DNA from: Salvator merianae
Taxonomy: Eukaryota > Chordata > Lepidosauria > Squamata > Teiidae
Direction: 5' to 3'
NCBI GenBank assembly: GCA_003586115.2
Contig: QVOM02000073.1
Coordinates: forward strand, 29,277,298 to 29,341,297
DNA length: 64,000 nt
Shown: positions 1-12,332 of the stretch, in pieces
How positions within the stretch are numbered: position 1 is the stretch's first letter
Layout of the letters: each line of letters opens with the position of its first letter
Made by a program: the position numbers and the translations under genes
Notes under the pieces: generated by a model
What the model was told of the DNA's origin: nothing
Database searches by the model: none
The model's input: the letters and a program-made list of their open reading frames with translations, nothing else

Positions 1-2184
1 CAAAAAAAGAAAAAGAAAGAAAGACTTAGGCAGGATATACTTGTCACCTTTAGGTGCCTTGAATGTGCCATAAAGGGCCATGGTCTGCATGGTTCTTCTC
101 CAGCCCCCATGGTGCACTGAGTGGACTGGATGAGTGTAGTGCCCGCATGGAACGACACTCATCTGGAAGCCATGCTACCAAAGGGTTTGAATGGCAGATT
201 GGTAGGAAGAGCTCTGAGTGCTCTTTTGTCTGCTTGCTGGTGACAGTACAGCTGACATCATACTGTCTGATGCTTGAGAAAAGCTACCTATTTCCTTGGA
301 GGCCAGTTTGGGTCATTCCCTGCTTTCGATGACACCCCTCCAGCATCAACATTGTAGCTGATGAAATAAAGTTCCTCAGTTGTGAGGGCACACACAGAGG
401 GCAGTGTGTGAAGGGAGAGGAGTGCTATGCTTGTAGTGCTCTTCCCTCTTGTATGCAACTCACGCTGTATGCAATTTTGATAAACTCATCTGTGACAAGT
501 TCTCATGACAACACCTATTATTGAAGTATGCGAGTACCTTAAGAGTTAGTAGCATTTAATAGTGCCTCTATTAACATAGAAAATATTTGTTGAATCACTT
601 TAACATTTTTTCTATTACAATATGTCAAGCATGACTTGATCTCACAGTGAGCTACTTATTCATCATCACCATCATGCAATAAAGCCACATAAAATCTCCA
701 TCAAAAGGACTACTAACTATTCGGCAGTTAGTATATAAATTACAAAAGCTCGGATTTCAAGGTATCCAAATAAGTAAAAATAAAGACACTTCCAGCTCAA
801 CTCGCATACTAATACAGTTTTGTCAACAGCAGTACATCATTATAGGAGTCTGGTTGCAACTTCTGGCATTTGTGAAGGCATTGCCATGATTACCAGAAAT
901 GTTTCTGCAGGCTGACAAGTATCATGTTTTTATTTGCAAAATGTGTTTGTGTCTCATTGAAGGAATCCCTCTACAGTATGATTGAAGATATGCTTAGTTA
1001 TTAAATATTTTGGGAATTCTTTGCTACTTAGTTTTTGAGTGACAACTGACAAACTACGTGATTTTTGAGTAACAAGATGTGTAGGACCTGTTGCATGACT
1101 GTTATGAGATATTCATTGGGTTATATTGATTTGGGGAAAATAGCTCTCCCAGTGACAAGCGTTGCAAGACCTTGCAGGCTAATTGAATAGTGTCATGGCC
1201 AATTAACTAGCATGGGGCTGTCAGGAAACAGGGGAGTGGAAAACTGCACTCAAAACAAGTTCCAAAGAAAAATAGTTATTACTTTATTAAAAATACATCA
1301 AACACCTCACAAAGCAAAAGAAATGGGGGGGGGGGGGGGATGGATTTCCAAAACTCTCAGTCAAGCAGAACTCTCAATGCAGCCAGGAAAACAAGCATCA
1401 GTTACAATGTATCTCTCATACTTGTGTGCTAACAGGATTATATCCAGATGTTCTCTTTTGTTAGACAATGATTGCCAGCAGCTTGACTATTATGTTACAG
1501 CTTAGCCATGTTCTGTATAGGCAAAACGGAATGAAGGGGTTTAAAAGTAAAATTACTACTTCTAGCTAGTCCAGGGACATTAGGGGGTCAAAACTAACAT
1601 TGAGGGCTAAGCGGAGACCCTCAAACTAAGGGAAATTATCAGGTTTCCTCATCCTTTGACACAATGTTGTGCTGTTTCTGAGGTCTCTGCCCACAATCAA
1701 AATACAGTTCTAAAGGAAAAATCCACAGGGAACAGAGGTTGCAGGGCTTGCCAACAGTAAGGGAAGGGAAGCAGAAAAGAGTCTTTTGTGCTGTAGACTC
1801 AAAATTCAGTTGGGATGCTTTGGGGTGAGGCAACAATCCATAGAGTGAATGGAGGATATTTCAGAACATCTGGGTAGGAGATTCAAATGTGCTTTTTGGT
1901 AAAACAATCCAATGACAGCAAACAGCACAGTGTGAGGTTCAGATGATTGGAGACCATGCTGGACTCTAAATGGAGATCCTTTTTTATCACTAATTCTGAT
2001 ATGGGGACTGTCACCCAAAGTGCGGGAAATATTTCTGGCAGAATAAACAAACAAAAAAGGTAGCACACATTGTTTCTAAGGAAAAGTTTGGAACAGAAAA
2101 CGATGTGCTTTTGGGAACATGGCTAGTGCCTTGTGTGCAGAGGTTCCAGGTCTTGCACAGAAAACAGATATTTATGTGTCATCT
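1..2184. other. Unique AT-rich non-coding DNA
   Basis: I recognise no gene, RNA or transposon here. The first 25 bases are an A-rich GAAA-like tract that may be the cut end of a repeat beginning outside the window. A run of 15 G lies at 1325-1339. The open frames are short, begin at random ATGs and resemble no family I know. Confidence 0.5.
1325..1339. repeat. Poly-G homopolymer (15 G)
   Basis: Fifteen consecutive G on the plus strand in otherwise AT-rich DNA. Such a tract can form G-quadruplex-like structure and is a common place for sequencing length error. Confidence 0.9.
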
Positions 2185-2440
2185 ATAGGAATGTGCACCA
2201 AAAATCTTTTCAATTCATTTTTGAAATGAAAATCTGCATTTTTGCTTTGTCAGCCAATTTAGTTGTCAAAAAATGCATTTTTTTGCATTCATTTTCACAT
2301 TTGTTGCAATGTTTTCCCATTGAAAATGCATTGAAAACCATTTTCATGGTTTAAACAGAGCAGAAAATGTGGAAATTGGATGAATTTCATTTTCATGAAA
2401 GAAGTAGTCTTTTTCATTTTTGATTGAAAACTGTAAATGT
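2185..2440. mobile_element. Decayed AT-rich hAT-like MITE remnant
   Basis: The left end reads TAGGAATGTGCACCAAAA, close to the TAGGGRTGTGCAC terminus of the two hAT elements at 8.2 and 50.1 kb. The body is made of ATTTTCATT/AATGAAAAT-type words on both strands, as in palindromic MITEs. I cannot find a matching right terminus or a target-site duplication, so this is an inference from one end plus internal texture. It codes for nothing. Confidence 0.4.
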
Positions 2441-3000
2441 CAGGAGTTGTAGGAGGTTGAGATTCCCCACCCCACCCCACCCCGGCCTTCAAGTTTCCAG
2501 AAGGGCCCATTTCAGCATGCGCCAACTCCTGGTGCCACTTCTGGTAGCATTTCCTAATGTATCAAAAAACACCCCTCCCCCAGGAATTGTGCTGCTTGCA
2601 TGCCTCTGTAGTCTGGAATACAGGCCCCTCGTCTGGGTATAGACCTCACTGTTGAGATCTACCTAGCCATCTTGGGCTGCCCTATGCTCTGTCCTGTGCA
2701 GACAGCATGTGCTAAGGGGGAGCAGAGCATACCTTATCCCTGCATTAACATGCAGAAGAGAGGCCCCTAGGCAGAGACAGAAGAAAGGAAGGAAAGAAAC
2801 ATGGTGAGCACCTTCTATCAAGCTCCCAGCTTGATCTCTCCTGTCCAATTATCACCACACAGGCTATAAAGCAACCATCTTGCCTGTAGGAAATGGATGA
2901 GAAAAAGAATTAAATTTGTTTTGGGGGGAGGGCTGTCATAAGTACTCTGTTGCTGCTGGAGTGCCCCAGGCCCTTACCATACTCTTTTCCTTTTGTGTCT
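2441..3000. other. Unrecognised non-coding DNA
   Basis: No family motif or gene recognised. It contains a short C-rich stretch (CCCACCCCACCCCACCCC) around 2467-2484. Confidence 0.4.
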
Positions 3001-3116
3001 TGTCTCCGTAAATTGTAAAACTTAGCATGGATTTGTCTAAGATTACATACTGTAAGCCTCTCTGATAGTCTTCTGGCTTAAGAGTGGCATATAAATAAAT
3101 GGAATGAACAAATAAA
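3001..3116 (+). repeat. LINE 3' tail fragment
   Basis: The stretch 'gtaagcctctctgatagtc' followed by 'gtggcatataaataaatgg' has the form of reptile non-LTR 3' ends: a 'gtaagccgcc..gag' block, then 'ggcatataaat' and an AATAA-rich tail. Only about 100 bases survive. The clade (CR1 or L2 group) cannot be fixed from this. Confidence 0.5.
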
Positions 3117-5700
3117 TAGCTAAATATTGGTTCTTGATATTGACCCACTTGTTTTGGATTTTGAAGAAACTGGGCAATTGTTCATCCAGATCTTGTGGCA
3201 CTGACTAAAATCCACAGCAGACAAGTCTGCAGTTTTCAGGGAAGGCTTCACTCAGTTTGGAAATCTTCTATATTGTCATTACTTCAAGATAAAGAGTCCC
3301 ACATCATGGTTCACTTTGTGATGAGCAAAGGGATCATGCCATTCTCATGTTTTCAGTCCTGCAGGTGGAATGGGAAGGGCCATGGACTGGGTGGCAGGCA
3401 AGTCAGTAAAAGGGATCTGGCCTTCTGTCCCTGCCTAATTCTTTAGGACTGTACCCAGTACTGCTGTAGTCAAGCTGACTGTGTACCAGCCTGCTCTTGG
3501 TTTCCTGTTCTGGTCTCTTGCTATATTTAGGCACTATATTAGGAGCTGATTGGACTCTAATTGAAGCACAAGGTGTTAAATTCTGATTAAGATGTAACAG
3601 ATGCCTCTGATGCTACAGCCTTCCAGTTTTAGACCTGGTGAGTCTGTGGAGGAAAGAAGGTGATGACTGGCAAATTATTGAGGGCAAAGCTGTAAGATAC
3701 TGGTTTGCCTAAGGCCACCTAGTGAATCTGTAGCCAAATATACTTTATTGTGCATTTCTTAAATCCTAAACTGTACAAGCTATCAGTATTTGCAGGGTGT
3801 TAATAGGAAAAATGTAGCAATATGCTGAAGTCTGTGCCTAAAGCTGAACCTCACTGTGACAGGAAAAAGAAGCACTAATATGCATTTTTGTGAGCTAACA
3901 ACCTTGCATTTATTTTCTCCAGAAGTTTTGTCTGTTTGCTTTACAGGGAGACTAAATGTCTAATAAAAACACACACAAATACCCTTTACATAATTCTGGC
4001 TCACTGTTGCATTTCTGCTTTTTCCATTTTACTATTAGTTGAGTTTGAGTTTCTATTTTGCTTTATCGATATAACAGGATGTATATTTGCACTTAGATGA
4101 TTCAAGGTATAGAAAAGAATCTAAAGTAATTTTGTTCTTTATAAATGCCTAATAGAATATAAATGTTTTCAGAAGCATCACTCTGTCACAGTGTTAAATG
4201 CATATAAATGTGCACTAGAAGTTGGCTTGGTTTTTATATGTCTATATAGTCAGCAAAATTGCATTTCAGTGGTTTAGAATTTGCATCTCATAATTGCATT
4301 TTAGCAAATTAATTGCATTTAATTTGTTATTCAGCCTAAGAGCAGAACCTTCACCATGTGGTGCTCTTGAGTTAGAGCTTAAAGCAGCAACTGACACTTT
4401 AAGATTAATATTCCTAGTATCTAAAGGTGATAGGATAATGAGTCCCCAGTTCTCAAATTAAAAATCTAATTTGGGTGATATTCTCATAGGATTATTTATT
4501 TATTTATTCACCTTTGTCCGTTTAATGAAAAGCAAATACAATTTGATTAATAAAATATCCCTTTCACAAAAAATGATTGTTATTCTTCCCACATTTTTCA
4601 CGTATTTTGACAAAACCATTTGATCTCAGAATTAAATTTCAAAGGCTGATAACTTATTGCAGGTTTTTGCTAGGCAGCTGCAATATTGCCACCTATTTAC
4701 CGTATCTTTTCATTTTTTATAGCTGTAATGCATAGAGATTTGCAGTCCCTCATGTACAAATAACAATTTGGTGGTGACAGATGTGGGAAAAATGATGAGA
4801 GAAAACCAAAATGGACTACGATGGTATGATTATGATTTGGTCAGATAATTTTTTAGAGACAGCTTCTCTACGCATGGTCCTGTGAATGGATCTTTAGCTA
4901 CCTTTATTTTACAGAGTAAAAACATGGGGGGGGGGAGTTACCCCTGCCTTTATGTGCTATTGCCATCCTAGTTATTATCTTTAGAAGCTTAGGCTAGGCC
5001 CGCACTTTGTCATTACTCAATATAACAGTACTATAACAACAGTCCCTTCTCACATCATGGAAGCATATGTATGGACACCACATCTGAGTTTGCTGTATGC
5101 AGCTAAGAAATGAATTGTGCATTTGAACTGAGGATTTTAATGTAATATAAAAACAGATATTTCCTCAGCTCAAGAGTCATGCCCTTTATACAACTCTTCA
5201 GGATATTTGTATGCAAGATTATCATTCTGTGAAAGAAAAGTACCCTGGCAAGGGATTTGGTCTATATGTTAAAAAGACCATAGCACTCTATGGATTTTTC
5301 CAAGACACCTTAAGCCCTCTGAAATGGCTAATGGCAAACAGAGAGACACAAGCATAAACAAATCTCATCCTCTATAGCAACTGCTGGATGTGAATTTGAA
5401 ATAAAAACCTCTTTGGCTTAGAACTATTTTCTTGAAAAGGAGGGAATATAAAGAACCTGCAAGAACTGAATCTGATATTTTCATCCATCTGTAAGCTTAG
5501 TTCAAATTTGACTCCATGACTGGCCTCTCAGTCTTTCTGCTCCGAGGCTCTTTCCTCTATTTTTTATAGTAATATTAGTTTTAGTTATAAGGGTAGTTTC
5601 TCATATCTCTTAAACCCTAATAGTGTGGTCTGTGGAGAAAACTAAGAAGCTAAATGAGCAATGTTGTAGACCTTTCTGTTAAGTGAAATGTTTTTTGTAT
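3117..5700. other. Long repeat-poor AT-rich block
   Basis: About 2.6 kb with no recognisable transposon apart from a short (TTTA)n run near 4495-4510 and a poly-G run near 4927-4936. No coding frame is credible. Blocks like this in vertebrate intergenic DNA sometimes hold conserved non-coding elements, but the sequence alone cannot show that. Confidence 0.4.
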
Positions 5701-5834
5701 ACCAGGATCCAGGAGGAACTGTCTTGATGGGGAAAACTGTGAGAGATGAGTGTTTGCAGCTGAACGCAGCTGCAGGTGTGTGTGTGATGATGGCACCACC
5801 ACTAGGTGGTGTTTGGCGGTTCCTGGATCCAGGT
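5701..5834. repeat. Short inverted-repeat element around GGATCC
   Basis: Left arm ACCAGGATCCAGGAGGAACT at 5701-5720 pairs with right arm GGTTCCTGGATCCAGGT at 5818-5834, with a small gap. A second hairpin (CACCACC/AGGTGGTG) sits inside at about 5794-5811. It looks like a small non-autonomous DNA element or a chance hairpin. No clear target-site duplication was found. Confidence 0.4.
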
Positions 5835-8125
5835 GTTACAGCTTGTAATGATACTCTTTTGCTCTGAACTCTAATAAAAGTGGGACTTTCCAGAGAGCCT
5901 TTGGTCTATCTGGAAGGATGCCCCCCTTTTCCCTCAGCTTTTGTCTGAAATCCCTTCATTTGCACCAAGCTCTTTAGGCGTGTCTTGCGTCAGTGGTCCA
6001 TTCATTTTCTTCTAGTGGGGTGTTTAAATCCTGTTTGCAGGTGGTGTGGAGGCCAAGAATTTGTCCGTAATGACTCAGTAATAGTCATTTATAGTTCTTT
6101 ATCTGGGGAAAAGGGGTCTCAAGGCTCCCATTTGTAATATTAAATTTATTATTGTGGGGAAAGCGAGACCTAAATAGCATTGGAAGCTGCAGAGTGAAAT
6201 GAAGGAAATGTAGAACATGAGAAGTTAAGGCTGTATGTACGTGGCTTAAAAATGTGGCCCAGAGACAATATGAGCAAACATTCTATCCTCATTCAAGCCC
6301 CCCCCCCCTGCAAAGGTATCCTCAAGTGCGTACAAACTTTGTAAGACAGTAGATATCACCGCCTTTCTCCATAAAGATGCATAGAAGAGGAAAGAGGTAC
6401 CTTACTGGGTTTGGTTTGGGCTTCAGCCACTTATAGGAGCACCAAAATGATCGACTTCTAGGGTTACTGTGGATGTGGTCTAAATTCCTGGTTCATTTTG
6501 GAAAGGTGGAATGCATAAATTGTCAATTCCATAGAACATTCCACTGATGTTCTATGGTATCATTCTTGTTTGATTATTTACCTCTTTTAGGTACCAGTTC
6601 TGGCAACTGGCATTATGCCAGCTGTTAATGACATTCTATTCAGGATTTCAATGCACATTTCACCCACAGTTTTATTATTTGTGACACATACCAGAGTTGC
6701 TAATATTCCACAGCATACAGGAGAGAAACAGAATATATAGACTTGGCCTGAAAGTATCATAAAAGTCCTACATTGTAAAGACATGACAATTTTGTGATCT
6801 ATTTTGATGTTTTCAATCTACGTAGTTGACACTGCAAGGGATACATACACACATCATGTCTCCATTCACATTCCTAAGGCATGGGGGAGGGCCTGGCACA
6901 TTGTGGCCTGGCACAGCCCGACAAAAAGCAGCTCCTCATGACCTTTTTCAAGGCCAAGCCATATTAACTAGCAGCCATATCTGTGCACAGTGGCTAAAAA
7001 GCAGCAGCCTTACTTTAGAGATGCCCTCTGTGTGCAGACAGGGTAGCCTCTTCTTTTGCTTCAGATGGCATTGACAATGCAAGATACAGGCAACTGAAGG
7101 AGTCAACACATAGCAACTTTGGAGTCACTCTTCATTCACTGAGCCTTGGGTGCCTTTCCTACATTATGGAGGTGTGGGCTTGGGTCACTAGATGCAGGCT
7201 ATAGTGGATATGTACTGTACCATGGGCATGGGAAAGGCAGCTGGGGCCCTAACGTAGCCCATGAGAACCTTTATGCAGCCCATAAAGAAACAACCTCAAG
7301 GTTTCAGGGACAGTGAAAAGGCAATCATTCGCTTCCCACATTTCTTAGTCTGCATACTTTCTTCACAGCAGTTCCCTCCTCCCTAGCTGAACAGGCTCCC
7401 TGGTGCCATTGAACAGCTGCCAATTGTTCTGCTGTTTAAGGACAATTTCAGCAGGAATCCTGTGTCTCACTGAGAACCATTTATTTTGTTACATAAGGAA
7501 TCCAAGGCATGTGGAGATAACATGGTCAGAACTATACTCCCTGCTAGACATAGCAGCAGCACTACCTGAGTGGGCAGAAAATAGAGTTAATACCAATTTA
7601 AAACACCTTTTTTTTTTTTTTTTCATTTTCAGGATTTTATTATTTTTTTAATGTGAAATTTAATCGTTCTGGCTGAAAGAACAAGCTAACAGGATATTCC
7701 ATATTAAGATCATGCCAGAAATGGGGGGCCAGCATCTGACTTGCAGCATATTTGATTTGCTTCCCAAAAACAAACACTTATTGATTTTAGAGAACAAGTG
7801 TGTTTATGAACACATCATTGCTATATTTACAAAATATCTGCTGATTTACTTACAACAATAGTTCACATCTGAAAAGATTTTCCACTGGCACTGCCTATTG
7901 TGGATTCGACTGGGCAAACTGTTTTATCCTAGCACACTGTTGTTCCAGCTGTGCAGTCACATTCAGTGCTACCAGCAAAAGGCAATCTACACTGGAAGAA
8001 CCACCAATGCAGATTTGGGCACAGGGACATTTCTGCTAGTTGAATCTCCTACCATCCATTTGTTGTTGAGTTACAATTGTTCTGATACTTTATATAATAA
8101 AAATATATATATTTCAAATGTTGAG

Positions 8126-8129
<4 letters not shown>
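5835..8129. other. Unrecognised non-coding DNA
   Basis: No gene or transposon identified. It contains a poly-C run near 6299-6308 and a 16-T run at 7608-7623 that could be the tail of an old minus-strand retroposon, although no body is recognisable beside it. Confidence 0.4.

Positions 8130-8178
<49 letters not shown>
8130..8178. repeat. (TA)n microsatellite
   Basis: An uninterrupted TA dinucleotide run of about 24 units. It directly abuts the left end of the hAT element that starts at 8184, so the element seems to have landed at the edge of the tract, or the tract expanded afterwards. Confidence 0.95.
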
Positions 8179-8183
<5 letters not shown>

Positions 8184-9137
8184 TAGGGATGTGCACAAAG
8201 CTTCGTGCACTTCGAATTTCGCACAAAGATGGCTTTTCCTCCATCTTCGCACAAAATGCGAAGACAAAAGGGGCTCGCGAATGCGAACGCCGAAGGTCCC
8301 GGTGACCTTTGAGACCTTCGCCATTTGCCACGAGCTCCCTCTTTTTGGCCGCGAGAAGCTCCTGCATCAGAGCGTAGAAGCTTCACGCAGCCTAAAAGAG
8401 GGAGACCAATCGGAAACGTCAGAAAATCAATGCTGAATCTGATCACTAAAGTAGTGCTGCCTCTGTGACAGGCAGCACTTAACTTTAGCGATCAGATTTG
8501 GCATTGATTTCTCTCTTTCCGATCACGCTCTCTCTCATTCCCCCCCCCAGTCTGTCAGCACGCACACTGACAGACTGGGGGGGGGGGTGAGAGAGAGTGC
8601 TGCGCAACCGGAAAGAGAGAAATCAATGCCGAATCTGATCACTAAAGTTAAGTGCTGCCTGTCTTCCCTTCGCCTTGATTTCTCTCTTTCCGATCGTGCA
8701 GCGCTCTCTCATTCCCCCCCCCCAGTCTGTCAGTGTGCGTGCTGACAGACTGGGGGAGGAATGAGAGAGTGCTGCGCGATCGGAAATGGAGAAATCAAGG
8801 CGAAGGGAAGACCTTTGCCTTGATTTCTCTCTTTCCGATCGTGCTCTCTCTTATTCCCCCTAGTCTGTCAGTGTGTGCACACGACTGACAGGTTAGGGGG
8901 AATGAGAGAGCGATCAGAAATGGAGACAAATCAAGGTGAAGGGAAGACCTTCGTGGCGAAGGTCTTCCCTTCGCCTTGATTTGTCTCCATTTCCGATCGG
9001 TCGGTCACTGCGAAGATTTTCACCGCAAAAACAAAAGGCTCCCTTTTCGAGCCTCTCGTTTTCACACAAAGACAAAGCTCCCTTGCTTCGCAGCACTGTG
9101 AAGCGAAGAGGGGAAAGTGCCTTCATGCACACCCCTA
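8184..9137. mobile_element. Non-autonomous hAT element, nested palindromes
   Basis: The ends are inverted: TAGGGATGTGCACAAAG on the left, and TAGGGGTGTGCATGAAG read inward from the right. The flanking 8-mers ATAAAAAT (8176-8183) and ATATTAAT (9138-9145) match at 6 of 8 positions, consistent with a worn 8-bp hAT target duplication. The interior is a series of palindromes: about 8424-8510, 8466-8656, 8671-8804, 8817-8945 and a near-perfect one at 8918-8992. Most are centred on CAGTCTGTCAG..CTGACAGACTG. The subterminal blocks match the element at 50063-51158, so both belong to one family. Frames of about 100 codons inside are by-products of CpG-rich palindromic DNA; there is no transposase. Confidence 0.85.
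8918..8992. repeat. Near-perfect 34-bp-arm palindrome
   Basis: Left arm 8918-8951 and right arm 8959-8992 are reverse complements with one mismatch around a 7-base loop (8952-8958). It lies inside the hAT element and would extrude a strong hairpin or give a foldback RNA if transcribed. Confidence 0.9.
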
Positions 9138-9198
9138 ATATTAATGTATTTCAGATAAGCTCTGAAGAAGTATGGGATTGGGTCTTTCCACATTGTGT

Positions 9199-9600
9199 GG
9201 GCTATTCCACATCACATTGGCACAATTCAGGTAACCTGGTCCACGAAGGGACAGGCTACTGCTAGTCTTTGCTAAAGGTTGTCTGCATTGTGAGTGGCCC
9301 ATCCCAATCCAACTTCAGAGGCTAAGAATAAAATTTCCCAGTCTGTGAAGTTGTCAACCATGGCTGTTTTGGCCAGGTGCCCAGAAATGTCACACTTACA
9401 GCACTGCTTCTGGATACCCAATGTAATGGTACTGTGCATCGTGGCCATGGTATTTTGGATCACAGCTCATATGTTGTCTGCACACAAGCAGTCCAGTATA
9501 CCACCAATGAATGCTGTGTGGGCTTTGGCACCATTTAGCATCATAACTTGCTCTATCTCCTCCTCTTGTGCAGGTGGAAAAATCTACCAATAGATGTGGC
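9199..9600. mobile_element. GGGCC-end DNA element, copy A (right end unclear)
   Basis: It begins GGGCTATTCCACATCACA, a variant of the GGGCCATTTCACA terminus seen in other copies here. Internal blocks such as 'ggccaggtgcccagaaatgt' and 'cagcactgcttctgg' align with the copy at 59147-59647 and more loosely with 23611-23986. The right terminus is not clean; a weak match lies near 9594-9603. No transposase is encoded. Confidence 0.5.
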
Positions 9601-9603
9601 CTC

Positions 9604-9879
9604 TTCCTAGGTCATTCCATAGTATAGATGAAAAGTTCCAAGGGGTTCCTGGCCTGACATTGCCATTGATACTAGCTACCTCTTCTTTTTTTTTTTTTTT
9701 TAGTATGTAGAAACATTGGCCTAAAAAACACAAACATTTTAGTTACAGGGTTGTCACTAGTATTTCAGCTCCTTGTAATACCCAAATAAAACTTTACTAA
9801 ATAAATAAATAGAATTGAGTACCAAACTGAAACCACTTGATGCAGTCAAACTAATCGTAATCATTAAATTATTTGGATT
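9604..9879. other. Unrecognised DNA with poly-T tract
   Basis: Holds a 16-T run at 9686-9701 and an AATAAATAAATA run near 9798-9812 that may be a LINE-tail remnant. Nothing else recognised. Confidence 0.4.
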
Positions 9880-9961
9880 GGTTTGAGACTGTGTGAAACA
9901 GAATGCTGGACTAGATGGACCGTGGCCTGATCCAGCAAGGCTCCTCTTATGTTCTTATGAG
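9880..9961 (+). mobile_element. CR1 LINE 3' end fragment
   Basis: Contains 'gctggactagatggaccgtg' and 'gcctgatccagcaaggctcc' and ends in TTATGTTCTTATG. In birds and reptiles the CR1 3' terminus reads GGACTAGATG.. and ends in an 8-bp repeat with no poly-A. This copy keeps only the last 80 bases or so, as expected for strong 5' truncation. Confidence 0.8.
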
Positions 9962-10417
9962 ACCCTGATCAGTTGGGCTGGCAAAAGTGGTGGTAATCTG
10001 CTGCTAAAGCTGCAGGGAACTCCAGGCACCTGTCAGACTGCTTATCATGACTACATCACAGAAATGAAACTGCATGACACCTTATGGGCAGACAACGTGA
10101 TTTACAGCTATGAGTACAGCAGATCAACTAAACAATTATTGTCCTGGCAAAAGTGTCAGACAGATGCCTGAACTGGCACAGGGGGGGAGAAAGCACCAAC
10201 AAAGTATGTGGGGGAGTAAAATCCTGCATTCTCCCCCACCTTGCCTTTCCATGTTTCTGCAGTGGAGCATGGACAACTGATGTATCCATACATGTGACTC
10301 ATGGACCACATGTGCATACACCTGCTACTTTAATACAGCTGTCTAATCACAGCCTGAATTTCTTTTCTACAAAATACTTTATCAAATTCTTCACAATAGT
10401 TCTCATTTCATGATATT

Positions 10418-10500
10418 TTGATTTGATTTAGTATTTATATCTTGCTTTATGCCTGAAGGTACTAAGTTTGGTTGCACATATTACAACATAAAAATAATTG
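10418..10500 (-). repeat. LINE 3' tail fragment (reverse)
   Basis: Read on the minus strand it ends 'cttcaggcataaagcaagat' then 'ataaatactaaatcaaat', the usual 'gcctttgggcagaaaggcggtatataaat' form of reptile LINE ends. Short and decayed. Confidence 0.45.
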
Positions 10501-12300
10501 GCAGTTTAAACTTCAGTTGTGTGCAGTTCATATATGTATGCCTGTGTTTAATGCAACAGATGTTATAGGATATTTTTATGTCCCAACGTTTAAAATATTT
10601 TTTTTTTAACCTTTAATGCCACATTCATGTGTCAAAGCTGCAAATTTCAATTGTTGCCATAAACCTTTGAACCTTAAACAAAAGACCTGGGATACAGGGC
10701 TACCCCACTCAATTCATTTGGGATACGAAACTTTCACTTCCCCCTTACATTTCCTTTATCCTTTCATTCCAAGCTAAATGGGTTCTGTAGACTTGGATGC
10801 AACCAATGACAAAGCATCGAAGTAGGCTGACTGACAGTTCAAAGAATATCATATGGGTTTCAGGTACTTGCTTCCAAAAAGTAAGTCACTCCGCTGCCAT
10901 AGCATTCAGAATCAGCAAGTCTACTTTAAACGTTTTCATTCCCTTTCAAAACAGAATACATCTCTCAGTCTCTTTTTCTGGCTTCTCCCTCCTTCAAAAG
11001 TCTTCCTTCTTCTCTCACTAAAGCTCATCTCTAAACTAATTATCACCTTCCTTAAGCAATCTTGAAGCAGACACCTCTGTTGCCACAGTCTGCCAAGTAG
11101 GTTTCTGTCTCCTTTGTTACTGAATCATGACATGTTATCAAACAGCCACACTTGCACAAGAGGCTGAAACAGAGAAACCCCGGGCCTTTCTGTACTGGCC
11201 AGTATACCGCTCCAGCATGAGGCCTAGCCCACTTCTGGGCCTCTGTCTTCCAGGTCACTCTGTCTGCATTGGATAGAGCATAACATAGTATAGGAGACCA
11301 AAATAGCTTTGTAGACTGGAATATCAACAGACTTTTTTAAAAATTGTGTGCTGACAATCCAGGGCTGCTGGAATGGAACAGGGAGGCATGTGAAAGGGCA
11401 CACATCTCCTTGTTCCAGTTGAGTGGGGGAGGGGAGGAGATTTGGCAGCATACCAAATTGCACCACTGAAATGTGTCTGCCCAGGGCTTCGAGACCACAA
11501 ACTTCTGTTTCTGGCCATCAGAGCCCTTGCAGCAGGATTTGAGGCTCATGTGAGATTCAGAGCAGTGTGGGGTGGTGCTGAGGCTGTCCTGGAACAGACA
11601 CTTGAAGTGTGGACAAGTTTGTTCCAGGGCTGCTGGTCGTCTTCAACAGGGAACTATTCCTGTAGAAACAGTTCCAGCTGGAGTGGTCCAGCCACACCAG
11701 ATGACAAAACAATCCTTGTCTCAAGTCAACCATTCAGCCAGCAGTGCCTGGTGTCACACACAAGATAGTGACTTCAGAATCATTTATCATACCCTGACCA
11801 GTAAGCATTTTTCCCAGGCCCTGAGGACACTAATACCTCCCCCAGTGGGTGGGGAAAAATGGGGAATGACTACTTTGGTGGCCCCCAAAAGGCATTCTTG
11901 CTGCTCAATGATGATATAGCCTAACTTTGAAGAAGAGGCAGGTGAGAAACTTACAGAACACCTTTTTCCCCCTGCAGCTTCATTGGTCTCATTTCCAACC
12001 ACTTTTTACACAGTCTTAAGACTGATGAGATTCAAAGTAGAATGCAGGCCTTCTAACGTTGCTTTTACAGAGCTCTGAATTTAAACACAGTAAGCATTCC
12101 TAAAGATCTCAACATTTTCTCCAATGCTTGTTCATATAGGTTTACATAGGTCTTCCAATGGTAATACAGATTCTTAGGAAGTCTTATCTACTCCCTAGTA
12201 AAGGGGCCTATTCAAACTTGAGTGCTATTAAGCACTGTCTATCTGCATTTTGTGGAGGCCCAAGTGTCGGGGGCATCTGCAGATGCTTCCAAAGGCTATT
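10501..12300. other. Mostly unrecognised DNA; decayed palindromic stretch
   Basis: Around 11575-11700, words such as CTGGAACAG and GTTCCAGCTGGAG recur in both orientations, resembling the body of the palindromic DNA elements elsewhere in this window (compare 62391-62690). No ends or target duplication could be placed. Frames of up to 115 codons here show no domain I recognise. Confidence 0.35.
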
Positions 12301-12332
12301 AGCTGTGGACAACTAAATTGTTGTCCACAGCT
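12301..12332. repeat. Perfect 13-bp inverted repeat
   Basis: AGCTGTGGACAAC and GTTGTCCACAGCT flank a 6-base loop. It is probably the core of a decayed palindromic MITE. It is not followed by a T-run and has no adjacent gene. Confidence 0.7.
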
